From Candidatus Pelearchaeum maunauluense (lineage in GTDB: Archaea; Thermoproteota; Nitrososphaeria_A; Caldarchaeales; Caldarchaeaceae), in the NCBI GenBank assembly GCA_030059675.1, contig JANVYQ010000008.1, positions 1 to 61,950 on the forward strand: a DNA stretch of 61,950 bases, read 5' to 3'. Numbering within the stretch: position 1 is the first letter of the stretch; each line of letters opens with the position of its first letter. Below, piece by piece: positions 37,980 through 47,488 of this stretch. The translations under genes were made by a program, and so were the position numbers. The notes beneath the pieces are model-generated. The model was not told where the DNA came from and made no database searches. It saw only the letters and a program-made list of their open reading frames with translations.

Positions 37980-39719
37980 TTATTTCTTCTTTTTCTTAAG
38001 TTGTTCTCTAAGTTTCTTTGTTTCTTCCCAGTTGATGTTTAATGTCTTGGGGTCTAATACTACTCCATATATTTCTCTAGCAGTTTCCAGTGTTATGTAC
38101 TCGTTCTTGACATCCATTCTGACTAGTTCAGGGTCTCTCTCGAGCGGGTCTCCCCAGCCTCCTCCACCTCCGGATCTAAGGCTCACCATATCTCCTTTCT
38201 TCAGTTTCACAGCGGCGACTTTTCTAACTATCTTGGGTTCTTCGCCTTGCTTGTAGATTACACAATAGTTTGGTGTTCCATTCATTCCGCCAGCTACACC
38301 CCATGGAGGGAACTTGTTTCTTCCAATAGATACTGTGAAAGAAGCTTCACTACATAGAACTCTATAGTCTTTAATGACTCCGAATCCTCCTCTGAATTTG
38401 CCGTGTCCTGTCCCATTTTCAATGTTTAAGCAGTATCTTTCCACGAGTATAGGCATGTGTTTTTCATAAACTTCGTTTGATGCAATATAGGTCTCTCCGT
38501 CTCCGCAAGCTACTAACCCACTTTCTCCATCCATATCGTATCCTGCACCCCAACCTCCTGCTTGAGGCTCAACTATTGCGAAGGGTTCGCCAGTTCTATC
38601 ATCTATGCCCCCGAGAATCGTTGCTAGAATTGATAGGAAATGCCCAGCGGTTAACTTGTCTGGTACATGAGGGGCTAATGCTTTCCATACAAGGTCTGTT
38701 GCATAGGACATTGCTTCCCAGTAGGTTGAAGTGGGAGCTGGTTTCACAGGGTTAAATGCAGAGCCAGGTGGAGCAATAACTTTTAATGGTTTAAAGTATC
38801 CACCGCTCAAATCTGCACGCGGGTCTGTTACAGCCATGTATGTCTCTCTAACACCTGAGACCGTTGCAGGGTATGGTGATGCAATAGACCCTTTTACACT
38901 TCCACTACCAGTGAAGTCCGCTATGAATTCTTCATCTGTTATGGTTACCTTAACTCTAACGTATACAGGTTTATCTGTTAATCCATCATCGTCTAGATAG
39001 TCTTCTGCTTCAAACACTCCCTTCGGCAGTTTCTTCAAATTCAATAACGCCAGCTTATATCCATCATTAATGATCTTCTCCATAGCGTACTTGACATTTT
39101 CTATACCGTACTTCTCAATCAATTTCTCAATCCTTCTAGCCGCTACTTTCATTGATGCAGCTTGAGCTTCCATGTCACCTAATGTATGTAGTGGTAGACG
39201 TGAGTTCTCCAATATTATGTCTATTACGTCTCTATTCGGCTTACCTTCTCGGTATAATCTAACGCATGGAAACTGGGCTCCTTCTTGATATATTTCAGTA
39301 GAGTCGGATGTCCAGCTCCCGAAATGCATTCCGCCTACCTCGCTCCAGTGACCCTTATTCAATATCAATGATATTAGCTCATCCTTATAGAAGACGGGCA
39401 TCGCTAATGTAACATCATTTAGATGTGTACCTGATTTGTAGGGTACATTCAAGATGTAAACATCTCCAGACTGCATTTCTCCATTCCATTTCTCAAGTAC
39501 TTCTTTAGCTACGAAGTCAAGGACTCCTGAGAATCCTGGAACTCCTGGAGCTTGAGCAACTAATTCTCCTTTAGCATCTGTGATTCCTACAGCATAGTCT
39601 AACACTTCATAGATTACTGGGCTTTTAGCAGTTCTTCCGAAAGCATAAAACATTTCCTCATTAGCAGTTATTAAGCCGTTCTTAATTATTTCTAAAGTGA
39701 ATATATCTTTCTTACTCAT
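37980..39719 (-). CDS. Hydantoinase/oxoprolinase subunit B (HyuB)
   Basis: About 580-residue B subunit of the ATP-dependent hydantoinase/5-oxoprolinase family, which with subunit A opens hydantoin-type or 5-oxoproline rings. Family blocks seen are VLNVPYKSGTHLNDVTLAMPVFY, NKGHWSEVGGMHFGSW, the glycine-rich DFTGSGSVKGSIASP and the C-terminal GGGGGWGDPLERDP. I take ATG 39719; a GTG at 39728 is also possible. The start follows or overlaps the stop of subunit A, so the two are one operon. The C-terminus ends in a Lys run. Confidence 0.9.
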   Translation of the reverse strand: MSKKDIFTLEIIKNGLITANEEMFYAFGRTAKSPVIYEVLDYAVGITDAKGELVAQAPGVPGFSGVLDFVAKEVLEKWNGEMQSGDVYILNVPYKSGTHLNDVTLAMPVFYKDELISLILNKGHWSEVGGMHFGSWTSDSTEIYQEGAQFPCVRLYREGKPNRDVIDIILENSRLPLHTLGDMEAQAASMKVAARRIEKLIEKYGIENVKYAMEKIINDGYKLALLNLKKLPKGVFEAEDYLDDDGLTDKPVYVRVKVTITDEEFIADFTGSGSVKGSIASPYPATVSGVRETYMAVTDPRADLSGGYFKPLKVIAPPGSAFNPVKPAPTSTYWEAMSYATDLVWKALAPHVPDKLTAGHFLSILATILGGIDDRTGEPFAIVEPQAGGWGAGYDMDGESGLVACGDGETYIASNEVYEKHMPILVERYCLNIENGTGHGKFRGGFGVIKDYRVLCSEASFTVSIGRNKFPPWGVAGGMNGTPNYCVIYKQGEEPKIVRKVAAVKLKKGDMVSLRSGGGGGWGDPLERDPELVRMDVKNEYITLETAREIYGVVLDPKTLNINWEETKKLREQLKKKKK

Positions 39720-39720
39720 T

Positions 39721-41775
39721 TTACTCACCTCTTAACACGTTTACGTTTCCGTACTTATCCACTACGGCTCTCTGAGAAGCTAAGACCAGGATCGTGGATG
39801 TTGGATCCTCTATTATTGCTGGACCCTCAATTCTAAACCGTGGAGACATTTTCTGCTTATTATATACTAGGACATTTAGTTCATCACCGTTGATGTAGAT
39901 TTTTCTTTCCTGCATTATTGCTTCATCTATTGAGTCGACCATGTTATTTAACTCTTTCAGTTCAAATTTCTTTACTCTGTACTCGCCTACTAAGTGGAAG
40001 TTGACTATCTCCACGGGGCTATCTAGTCTGAAAGCGTATTCTCTTTCATGATATTCATTGAATCTCTCTATTATCTTCTTGACCTCGCTATCGTTTATGT
40101 TGCTTGACGGGATAGGTACTTTAACTGTATGTTCTTGCCCGTAGTACCTCATATCAGCATATCTTTGGAGTACGATCTCCGCTACACCCAATTCTTCTTT
40201 GAAGATACTAAGCATCTTCGCTTCAAGTTCTCGGTATATTTCATTAACTCTCTTTGAAGCATTTTCTCTGTCTAGTCTAATTATCTCTGTAACTACTAGG
40301 TCATGCCTGATATCTGTTGTGAGCATTCCCCAAGCACTGAATACACCAGGCGGTATAACGGGTACAATTATCTTCTTTATCTCTAGTTCTTCAGAAATGA
40401 AGGGTGCGAACATCGGTCCAGAACCTCCATGAGCTATCAATGTAAAGTCTCTCGGGTCGTAACCTCTCTGCACAGAGACTACTCTTATAGCGTAGGCTGC
40501 ATTTTCATTTGCAAGCTTGATTATACCTTCTGAAGCTTCTTCAACAGATATATTGTAATGGTCGGCAATCTTTTCTTTAATAGTTTTTGCTGATAGTTCC
40601 CTGTAGATCTTCATTGCTCCTCCGAGAAGATATTCTGGATTGATTAATCCGTTGACCACGTATGCATCGGTAACAGTGGGTTCTTTTCCACCCTTCCCAT
40701 AACATGCTGGACCTGGATATGCTCCAGCAGCTTTAGGTCCTACTCTCAAGTTCCCTATTTCATCAATCCATGCAATACTTGTTCCACCATTACCAATCTC
40801 AAAAGTGTCAACTACTGGAACTCTTACTGGATAACCTGCAGTGAACCTGGTTCTTTCTACATAGTATTCTGTGTGGACTCTGGACGTCAAGTCTTCCACT
40901 AAGCTTGCCTTGGTTGTTGTGCTTCCTCCGTCAAGTATAATCACATTCTTCTCGCCGATTAGTTTAGCAACATGAATTCCACCTATAACTCCTGCTACTG
41001 GACCTGACTCAATAGTGTAGATGGGATACTTCTTTGCGAAGTCAAATGATGCTACACCTCCACTTGAAAGCATAACGAATGGTTTTCTACTGAAGCCATG
41101 TTTAATGAATTCACTTTCAAGTTTCCCTAAGTATTTTTCAAGTTTAGGCTTAACGTAAGCATTTAAGACTGCTGTAGCTGTTCTTTCATATTCTCTCCAT
41201 TCACGGGTTATCTCATGACCTAGAGTTATCGGTAGATCAGTACTCTTACGAACTATCTCTCCAGCTTTTATTTCATGGATAGGATTTGCATAAGAGTTTA
41301 TGAAGCTGATACAGATGCTTTCAACACCTTCCCGGAGAAGTTTTTCCATAGCTTTCTTAACGTCTTCCTCGTTTAAAGGTTTAAGGATTGTTCCATCAGA
41401 CATAATTCGTTCATCAACTTCGAGTCTAAGATATCTTGGAATGAGAGATTGAGGCTTCTTATATCTAAAGTTGTACATGTCTCTTCTATTAGATCTCTGA
41501 AGCTCGAGTACGTCTCTATATCCTTTTGTTGTAATTAATCCTACTTTTGCACCTTTACGTTCAATAATTGTATTTATGACTAATGTCTGCCCATGAATTA
41601 TTGAGTACACTTTCGAGAAGTCTACCTTACTCTTCACTACAGTGTTTAATACTCCTATAGATGGGTCGTGAGGAGTTGTCTCATCTTTCACCCATACGAA
41701 TTCACCTGTTTCATCATCGTATGCAACGAGGTCTGTAAAAGCACCTCCAATATCTATACCTACACGATACACCAT
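39721..41775 (-). CDS. Hydantoinase/oxoprolinase subunit A (HyuA)
   Basis: About 684-residue ATP-binding A subunit. The actin-like/ASKHA phosphate loops are visible: YRVGIDIGGAFTDLVAYD at the N-terminus, VAGVIGG (about 265) and VIILDGGSTTTKASLV (about 283); ARGYD-type block VSVQRGYDPRDFTLIAHGGSGP is near 440. The start is ATG 41775 (MVYRVGIDIGG); a GTG four codons earlier is less likely. It diverges from the transporter operon with a shared AT-rich promoter region at about 41800-41870. The actual substrate (hydantoin, N-methylhydantoin, 5-oxoproline or acetone-type) cannot be read from sequence. Confidence 0.91.
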   Translation of the reverse strand: MVYRVGIDIGGAFTDLVAYDDETGEFVWVKDETTPHDPSIGVLNTVVKSKVDFSKVYSIIHGQTLVINTIIERKGAKVGLITTKGYRDVLELQRSNRRDMYNFRYKKPQSLIPRYLRLEVDERIMSDGTILKPLNEEDVKKAMEKLLREGVESICISFINSYANPIHEIKAGEIVRKSTDLPITLGHEITREWREYERTATAVLNAYVKPKLEKYLGKLESEFIKHGFSRKPFVMLSSGGVASFDFAKKYPIYTIESGPVAGVIGGIHVAKLIGEKNVIILDGGSTTTKASLVEDLTSRVHTEYYVERTRFTAGYPVRVPVVDTFEIGNGGTSIAWIDEIGNLRVGPKAAGAYPGPACYGKGGKEPTVTDAYVVNGLINPEYLLGGAMKIYRELSAKTIKEKIADHYNISVEEASEGIIKLANENAAYAIRVVSVQRGYDPRDFTLIAHGGSGPMFAPFISEELEIKKIIVPVIPPGVFSAWGMLTTDIRHDLVVTEIIRLDRENASKRVNEIYRELEAKMLSIFKEELGVAEIVLQRYADMRYYGQEHTVKVPIPSSNINDSEVKKIIERFNEYHEREYAFRLDSPVEIVNFHLVGEYRVKKFELKELNNMVDSIDEAIMQERKIYINGDELNVLVYNKQKMSPRFRIEGPAIIEDPTSTILVLASQRAVVDKYGNVNVLRGE

Positions 41776-41849
41776 AATTGAAATCACTTGCTAATAATTA
41801 ATCACAATTTATTAAGGATTATGTTAAGGATTATGATTGTTTCCATATT

Positions 41850-41868
41850 AAACTTTATATATACATAT
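41850..41868 (+). promoter_or_regulatory. TATA box of the transporter operon
   Basis: The stretch aactttatatatacatat is a strong archaeal TATA-like element in the divergent region between hyuA and the substrate-binding protein gene. Usual spacing would put transcription start near 41880-41886, after the TTG at 41873 and before the ATG at 41897, which supports the ATG as start. Confidence 0.55.
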
Positions 41869-41896
41869 ATTATTGGTAAATCCTCTTGAGAAGATT

Positions 41897-43678
41897 ATGA
41901 GAAGAGGGAAAACTAGTTTAAGGTTTGGATCTTTTTCGGCTAATACAAAAGGTGTCAGTAAAGCCGCTATCGCCGTCGTGGTAATCATCATAATAATCGC
42001 AGCAGCAGGTGTAGCCTACTTCTTAACACTGCCTCCAGCCACAACACCTACAACAACTCCGACAACACCTGCACCCACCCCAACAATACCTACTACTGTA
42101 GCAACTACTCCGACGCCAACCGTTACACCAGTTAAAGAAAGGCTTCTAAGAATTTCATTCGCTAATGTTCCCTACATGGATCCAGCTGTTGGATCTGATG
42201 AAGCCAGCTCAGTATACTTCATAAATGTATATGATACTCTGGTTTATCCAACTAAAGAGGGGATGGTCAAGCCCCATGTTGCTGAGAGATGGGAAGTTTC
42301 CGAGGATGGTTTAACATGGACATTCTATTTGAGGAAAGATGTAAAATTCCATAGTGGTAGAGAATTAACAGCTGAAGATGTAGTGTTCTCACTGAAGAGG
42401 ATGATTATCATAGGAGAAGGATACGGTTACCTCTTCAAGCCATATGTAGACCTTGATAAAACACAAGCCTTGGATAAATACACAGTACAAATTGTTTTAA
42501 AGAAACCGTTCGGCCCATTCTTGATAACGTTAGTGAGACTGTATATAGTTGATAGTGAATTAGTCAAGCAACATATTGCTGAGGGACCATATGGGGACAT
42601 GGGTGACTATGGTAAGAATTGGCTAATGGCTGGGGAAAAAGATGCAGGTTCCGGACCCTATAAACTGTATGAATATAAGAGGGGAGAATCAGTAACATTA
42701 GCCAAATTTGATGACTACTGGGGTGAGACAGCACCGAATGCTCCAACGAAGGTGATAATGTATGGTTTCACTGAGCCGACAACTATACGTACAATGATAG
42801 AGAAGAGAGAACTAGAGATTACAGACCAATGGCAGCCCTTGGAGAATTATGAGGCCATGAGTAAGATACCTGGCGTAGAGATTGTAAAAGTTCCACAAGC
42901 AATGACTTTCTACATAATGCTTCACACAAAGAAGCCTCCAACAGATGATATTCATGTTAGAAAAGCAATAGCATTAGCATTCGATTACGAAACAGCTATC
43001 TCAGACATACTGCCGTATGATAAGAGACCAGCTGGTCCAGTACCAAGCATACTTCCAGGTGCCGACCCAACCCTTAAGCCAATAGAGAGAAACATAGAGG
43101 CAGCAAAAGAAGAACTTAAGAAGTCCAAGTATTGGGGTGAGCTTGACAAGTACCCGATTGAGTATTGGTGGATCGCTGAAGTCCCATGGGAGGAGAGAGT
43201 AGCATTACTCTTCAAAGCGAATATGGAGGAGATAGGATTAAAAGTGAATGTGGTTAAAGTGCCATGGTTATCGGTTGTAGAAGGTATGACGAAGATGGAG
43301 ACTACTCCGAATGCTGTATCAATATTCGTTATCGCACACTATGCTGAGGCAGGTTCCATACTCTCTTCAAGATATCATTCACAATCGACTGGAACATGGG
43401 AGCAGGGTGAATGGCTAATGGATCCCGAGATAGACACTATGATAGAAGATGCACTCGGCACAATAGATTTCAACCAGAGAATGCAGAAATATTATGAGAT
43501 ACAGAGAAAACTAGTAGAATTATATCCCTCCGTGTACGTGTATGAACATGTCGTATTGAGAGCCTACCAAGCAGCATACGTAGATTACCCTGCCGCTAGA
43601 GGAGAAATCATCCCAGTAGGAGAATATGAGTTAGACTTCCGATGGTTCCAAGTCTTCCCAGAGAAGATGCCTAAGTAA
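41897..43678 (+). CDS. Peptide/opine-type ABC transporter substrate-binding protein
   Basis: Extracytoplasmic solute-binding protein (family 5, Dpp/Opp type), about 593 residues. The N-terminus is a class III, pilin-like signal (TKGVSKAAIAVVVIIIIIAAAG) rather than a lipoprotein signal, then a Thr/Pro-rich stalk of about 40 residues, then the SBP_bac_5 fold with LRKDVKFHSGRELTAEDVVFSL and VRKAIALAFDYE. An upstream TTG (41873) exists, but the TATA position favours ATG 41897. It heads an operon with racemase and transporter genes and likely captures the compound degraded by HyuAB. Confidence 0.88.
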   Translation: MRRGKTSLRFGSFSANTKGVSKAAIAVVVIIIIIAAAGVAYFLTLPPATTPTTTPTTPAPTPTIPTTVATTPTPTVTPVKERLLRISFANVPYMDPAVGSDEASSVYFINVYDTLVYPTKEGMVKPHVAERWEVSEDGLTWTFYLRKDVKFHSGRELTAEDVVFSLKRMIIIGEGYGYLFKPYVDLDKTQALDKYTVQIVLKKPFGPFLITLVRLYIVDSELVKQHIAEGPYGDMGDYGKNWLMAGEKDAGSGPYKLYEYKRGESVTLAKFDDYWGETAPNAPTKVIMYGFTEPTTIRTMIEKRELEITDQWQPLENYEAMSKIPGVEIVKVPQAMTFYIMLHTKKPPTDDIHVRKAIALAFDYETAISDILPYDKRPAGPVPSILPGADPTLKPIERNIEAAKEELKKSKYWGELDKYPIEYWWIAEVPWEERVALLFKANMEEIGLKVNVVKVPWLSVVEGMTKMETTPNAVSIFVIAHYAEAGSILSSRYHSQSTGTWEQGEWLMDPEIDTMIEDALGTIDFNQRMQKYYEIQRKLVELYPSVYVYEHVVLRAYQAAYVDYPAARGEIIPVGEYELDFRWFQVFPEKMPK

Positions 43679-43736
43679 GCGCTTAAACGAAATCCTTATC
43701 TTCCATTTTATTTTTTATGATGTTTATGGGGTGATT

Positions 43737-44483
43737 ATGTTGAGTAAGATTTTATACATTAATCCTGTAGGTACAGATATCTTCGATAAACCTATGAAAG
43801 AATACCTAGACCAGTATAAGAATCCTGACACCGTATTAGATGTGACATCATTTAAAGTCGGACCACACCACCTAGAATACTATTCATATGATGCAATCGT
43901 TATACCATACATCTTGGAAGAAGTAAGGAAGGCAGAGAAAAACGGGTATGATGGATGCGTTATAGGCTGCTTTTATGATCCAGGCTTAAAAGAAGCTAGA
44001 GAAGTGAGTAACATTATTGTAACAGCACCATTAGAGTCTTCGACATGTCTTGCATTATCTCTAGGAGAGAAATTCTCTATAATAGTCGGTAGAAAGAAGT
44101 GGATACCATTGATGATGAATAGAGTGAAAGAATATGGATTAGAGGATAGATTGACTTCTTTCAAGGATGTGGGCTTAGGAGTGCATGACATACATAGAGA
44201 TGAGAAAGAGACTGAGAGAAGATTATACAATGCAATAGAGGAGAGCCTCAGAGAGGGAGCTGAAGTTATAATTCTTGGATGTACAGCTTTCTTCGGATTC
44301 TTTAAGATAGTCCAGGAAAAATACAGAGTCCCAGTAATAGATCCAATAATCGCTTCGGTGAAAAATGCTGAGCAACTGATAAAATTAAAGAAATTATGTG
44401 GATGGACTCATAGTAAGATATGCACATATGAACCTCCACCGACTTCCGAACTAATCTCTTGGAATCTTAAAAGCCTAATATAA
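43737..44483 (+). CDS. Asp/Glu/hydantoin racemase family protein
   Basis: About 248 residues. Members racemise amino acids or 5-substituted hydantoins with two catalytic Cys. Both are present: VIGCFYDPGLKEAR (about residue 82) and VIILGCTAFFGF (about 184). Start ATG 43737 (MLSKILYINP), with a GTG two codons upstream as alternative. Its position between the transporter's binding protein and permeases, opposite HyuAB, points to hydantoin racemisation so that both stereoisomers can be used. Confidence 0.87.
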   Translation: MLSKILYINPVGTDIFDKPMKEYLDQYKNPDTVLDVTSFKVGPHHLEYYSYDAIVIPYILEEVRKAEKNGYDGCVIGCFYDPGLKEAREVSNIIVTAPLESSTCLALSLGEKFSIIVGRKKWIPLMMNRVKEYGLEDRLTSFKDVGLGVHDIHRDEKETERRLYNAIEESLREGAEVIILGCTAFFGFFKIVQEKYRVPVIDPIIASVKNAEQLIKLKKLCGWTHSKICTYEPPPTSELISWNLKSLI

Positions 44484-44548
44484 TTCAGAATACCGGAAAG
44501 ATAGAGAAGAATTAATAAGGTAACCATGAAAATAGGCGAAGTTAGAGC

Positions 44549-45601
44549 ATGACTGTAGAAAACGTGACAACTTCAACAAGGTTACAAAAAATACTCGACA
44601 ACTACTATGTTAGAAAAATACTTTTAAGTATCGTAACACTTTTCGGCATCTCTATACTGATATTTACTATAGCAAGAGTTCTTCCAGGCGACCCGGCAAG
44701 GCTTGCTCTAGGCCCTAGAGCTCCTGAAGATGTAGTAGAACAGTATAGGAAGCTTCTCCGCTTAGACCAGCCAATCTATGTCCAATATTTTTATTGGCTT
44801 CTAGATGTCTTTAACGGTAGATTCGGATTATCATTAGTGACTTTTAGAGATGTCCTCACAGATATTATAGAATTCATCCCAGCTACTGTCGAGTTAATAA
44901 TATTCACACTGATTATCGATGTAATAGGTGCACTCAGTTTAGGAGTGATTAGTGGTAGAAAGCCTAACTCTATAATTGATAACGCTGTGAGGATCTTTGC
45001 TTATGCTGGTATAGCTATACCATCATTTGTCTGGGCAATTATACTGCAGCTTGTCCTTGCTAACTGGCTGGATCTACTTCCAGCGTATGGTAGGCTGAGT
45101 TTAGGGATTGAAGTAAACCGTATAACTGGACTCATAACAGTAGACGCATTACTAAATGGGAATTTAGTAGCATTTGCTGATGCTATAACCCATTTAATAA
45201 TTCCTTCTCTATCCCTTGCAATAGGCTCTATAGCACAGGAAGCACGAATATTAAGAGCGAACTTGATTGAAAACATAAACAAGGATTACATCTTAAATAT
45301 GTATGCTCACGGTATTCCAAACTCTATAATCTTCTTTAAGTATGCTCTTAAACCTTCAATGATACCAACCGTTACCATTATGACTCTTGACATGGCCTCT
45401 ACGCTTGGGAACGCATTCCTAGTTGAATTGATATTCAATTGGCCTGGACTTTCAAGGTATGGTATCACAGCTATGTTGAGAAAAGACTTGAATGCTATAG
45501 TTGGAGTCGTATTAGTGATAGGGCTGGCTTACACGATCGCATCAATAATCATAGATCTACTAGTCTCCTATCTAGACCCACGGGTTAGGTATAAGAGGTG
45601 A
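44549..45601 (+). CDS. ABC transporter permease DppB/OppB-like
   Basis: 350-residue permease with six membrane helices. It has the N-terminal FTIARVLPGDPARLALGPRA block characteristic of DppB/OppB and the cytoplasmic EAA-like loop IAQEARILRANLIENINKDYI that docks on the ATPases. Its stop overlaps the start of the next permease gene by four bases, so the subunits are co-translated. Confidence 0.93.
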   Translation: MTVENVTTSTRLQKILDNYYVRKILLSIVTLFGISILIFTIARVLPGDPARLALGPRAPEDVVEQYRKLLRLDQPIYVQYFYWLLDVFNGRFGLSLVTFRDVLTDIIEFIPATVELIIFTLIIDVIGALSLGVISGRKPNSIIDNAVRIFAYAGIAIPSFVWAIILQLVLANWLDLLPAYGRLSLGIEVNRITGLITVDALLNGNLVAFADAITHLIIPSLSLAIGSIAQEARILRANLIENINKDYILNMYAHGIPNSIIFFKYALKPSMIPTVTIMTLDMASTLGNAFLVELIFNWPGLSRYGITAMLRKDLNAIVGVVLVIGLAYTIASIIIDLLVSYLDPRVRYKR

Positions 45602-46506
45602 AAACCTTGAGCGGGACTACCACCTCTGAAGTAAAATTTTCTGAATTGGAGAAGAAGATTAAGAGAGAGAATTGGAGAAGAATATGGTTTAGATTTAAGA
45701 AGAGTAAATTGTCCGTCATAGGCTTATCAATGATTTTGATACTCTTGTTTATGGCGGTTTTCGCAGAATATATTGCACCTTATCCTTCCCATGCAGGTCT
45801 CTACATAGCATTCAAGAACGCTTACAAACCTCCATCACTGGAACATATTCTGGGAACAGACATGTATGGTAGAGACGTATTCAGTAGGATAATCTTCGGA
45901 TTCCGATATGCTTTCATGATGATCGGGTTAGTCTTGTCAATTGTCGTCCCTACAGGTGTTATACTAGGATTAATAGCTGGATACTATAGGGGCACATTCA
46001 TCGAGACAGTAATAGTGAGGCTATCCGACATATTCATATCTTTACCACCTCTTGTCTTAGCTTTATCGATAGCTTCGATACTTGAACCCAATATATTCAA
46101 TTCCATGTTAGCTGTCTCATTAATGTGGTGGCCATGGTACGTTAAATTAACATACTCTATGACAGTATCACTTCGAAACGAGCCATTCATACTTGCTGCC
46201 GAGTCTCAAGGAGCATCCACTCTACATATACTCTTTAGAGAACTACTCCCAAACGAGCTAGGAACAATCCTCACTAAAGTCACTCTAGATGCTGGATGGG
46301 TTATACTCATAGGAGCGGCCATTAGCTTCGTTGGACTGGGAGCACAGCCGCCAACGCCCGATCTTGGTACAATGGTTTCCGAATATAGTAAGTATCTTCC
46401 AGAATACTGGTGGATGAGCTTAGGACCTGCTGCAGGCATAGTATTAATCATACTCGCTTTCAACTTACTTGGAGACGGTATTAGAGATGTATTCGCAGGT
46501 GAATGA
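45598..46506 (+). CDS. ABC transporter permease DppC/OppC-like
   Basis: 302-residue second permease. An N-terminal cytoplasmic region with KKSKLSVIGLSMILILL leads into the DppC-type HILGTDMYGRDVFSRIIFG block and five further helices; the EAA loop is EPFILAAESQGASTLHILFRELLPNE. GTG start overlapping the dppB stop; the stop overlaps the start of the first ATPase gene. Forms the membrane channel with the DppB-like subunit. Confidence 0.93.
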   Translation: MKTLSGTTTSEVKFSELEKKIKRENWRRIWFRFKKSKLSVIGLSMILILLFMAVFAEYIAPYPSHAGLYIAFKNAYKPPSLEHILGTDMYGRDVFSRIIFGFRYAFMMIGLVLSIVVPTGVILGLIAGYYRGTFIETVIVRLSDIFISLPPLVLALSIASILEPNIFNSMLAVSLMWWPWYVKLTYSMTVSLRNEPFILAAESQGASTLHILFRELLPNELGTILTKVTLDAGWVILIGAAISFVGLGAQPPTPDLGTMVSEYSKYLPEYWWMSLGPAAGIVLIILAFNLLGDGIRDVFAGE

Positions 46507-47477
46507 GAATGCTACTCGAAATCAATGATTTGCATGTTTATTACAAGAGTTACTGGTACATTCTTAAAGTATTGAATGGCGTATGGTTAAGAGTAGACAA
46601 AGGTGAGCGTGTAGGGATAATAGGCGAGTCTGGAAGCGGGAAAACAACTCTCCTAAAATCAATTCTTAAGATACTTCCTCAGAATGGCATTATACCAAGA
46701 GGTGAAATAAGATATGACGGTAAGAATATTTTGAAGCTTGGTGATAATGAACTTACAAAGATTAGGAGGAAGGAAATAGGTATCATATTTCAAGATCCCA
46801 TGGCAGCTCTCAACCCAGTCTTCACAATTAGGGAACAATTATATGACATTATAAAGCATAAAATGATGATTGAGGGACATAATCCATCAAGCAGAGAACT
46901 ACATGAACAAGCTGTAAAAATATTAAATGATGTTAGACTACCTGACCCTGAAAGAGTACTAGAATCCTATCCATTCCAATTAAGTGGAGGAATGAGACAG
47001 AGGGTCATGATAGCGATGGCATTAATATCTGCGGAGAAGCTACTGCTAGCAGATGAACCGACAACAAACCTCGACGTAACTATTCAAGACCAGATCCTCA
47101 AACTCATCCACAAACTTGTAATAGAGAAAAATCTAAGTACCATACTTGTCTCACATGCTCTCGGAATGGTTTATCAGATGACTGATAGAGTATTCGTATT
47201 ATATGCGGGAGATATTATGGAAGAAGCTGGAACGAATGAATTATTCAATCATCCTAAACACCCGTATACACAGCTGCTAATATCAAGTACCCCTAGACTT
47301 AGCTCTGTCGGAGTAGGAGAAGGAATAAAAGGAAAGATCCCTGACTATCGTAACCCCCCGCCTGGATGTAGATTTGCACCTAGATGTCCCTATGTAATGG
47401 ATAAATGCATCAACATGAAGCCGGGGAAGATACAAGTAAACAAGGATCATGTAGTCTCATGCCACTTGTATGATTAA
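46503..47477 (+). CDS. ABC transporter ATPase DppD/OppD-like
   Basis: 324-residue ATPase subunit. Walker A GESGSGKTT near residue 42, Q-loop GIIFQDPMAALNP, signature LSGGMRQRV and Walker B LLLADEPTTNLDV are intact; the C-terminal oligopeptide-transporter region has the Cys-rich PPPGCRFAPRCPYVMDKC, known in this family to bind an Fe-S cluster. Overlaps the upstream permease by four bases. Confidence 0.94.
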   Translation: MRMLLEINDLHVYYKSYWYILKVLNGVWLRVDKGERVGIIGESGSGKTTLLKSILKILPQNGIIPRGEIRYDGKNILKLGDNELTKIRRKEIGIIFQDPMAALNPVFTIREQLYDIIKHKMMIEGHNPSSRELHEQAVKILNDVRLPDPERVLESYPFQLSGGMRQRVMIAMALISAEKLLLADEPTTNLDVTIQDQILKLIHKLVIEKNLSTILVSHALGMVYQMTDRVFVLYAGDIMEEAGTNELFNHPKHPYTQLLISSTPRLSSVGVGEGIKGKIPDYRNPPPGCRFAPRCPYVMDKCINMKPGKIQVNKDHVVSCHLYD

Positions 47478-47488
47478 GAGGTGATTAT

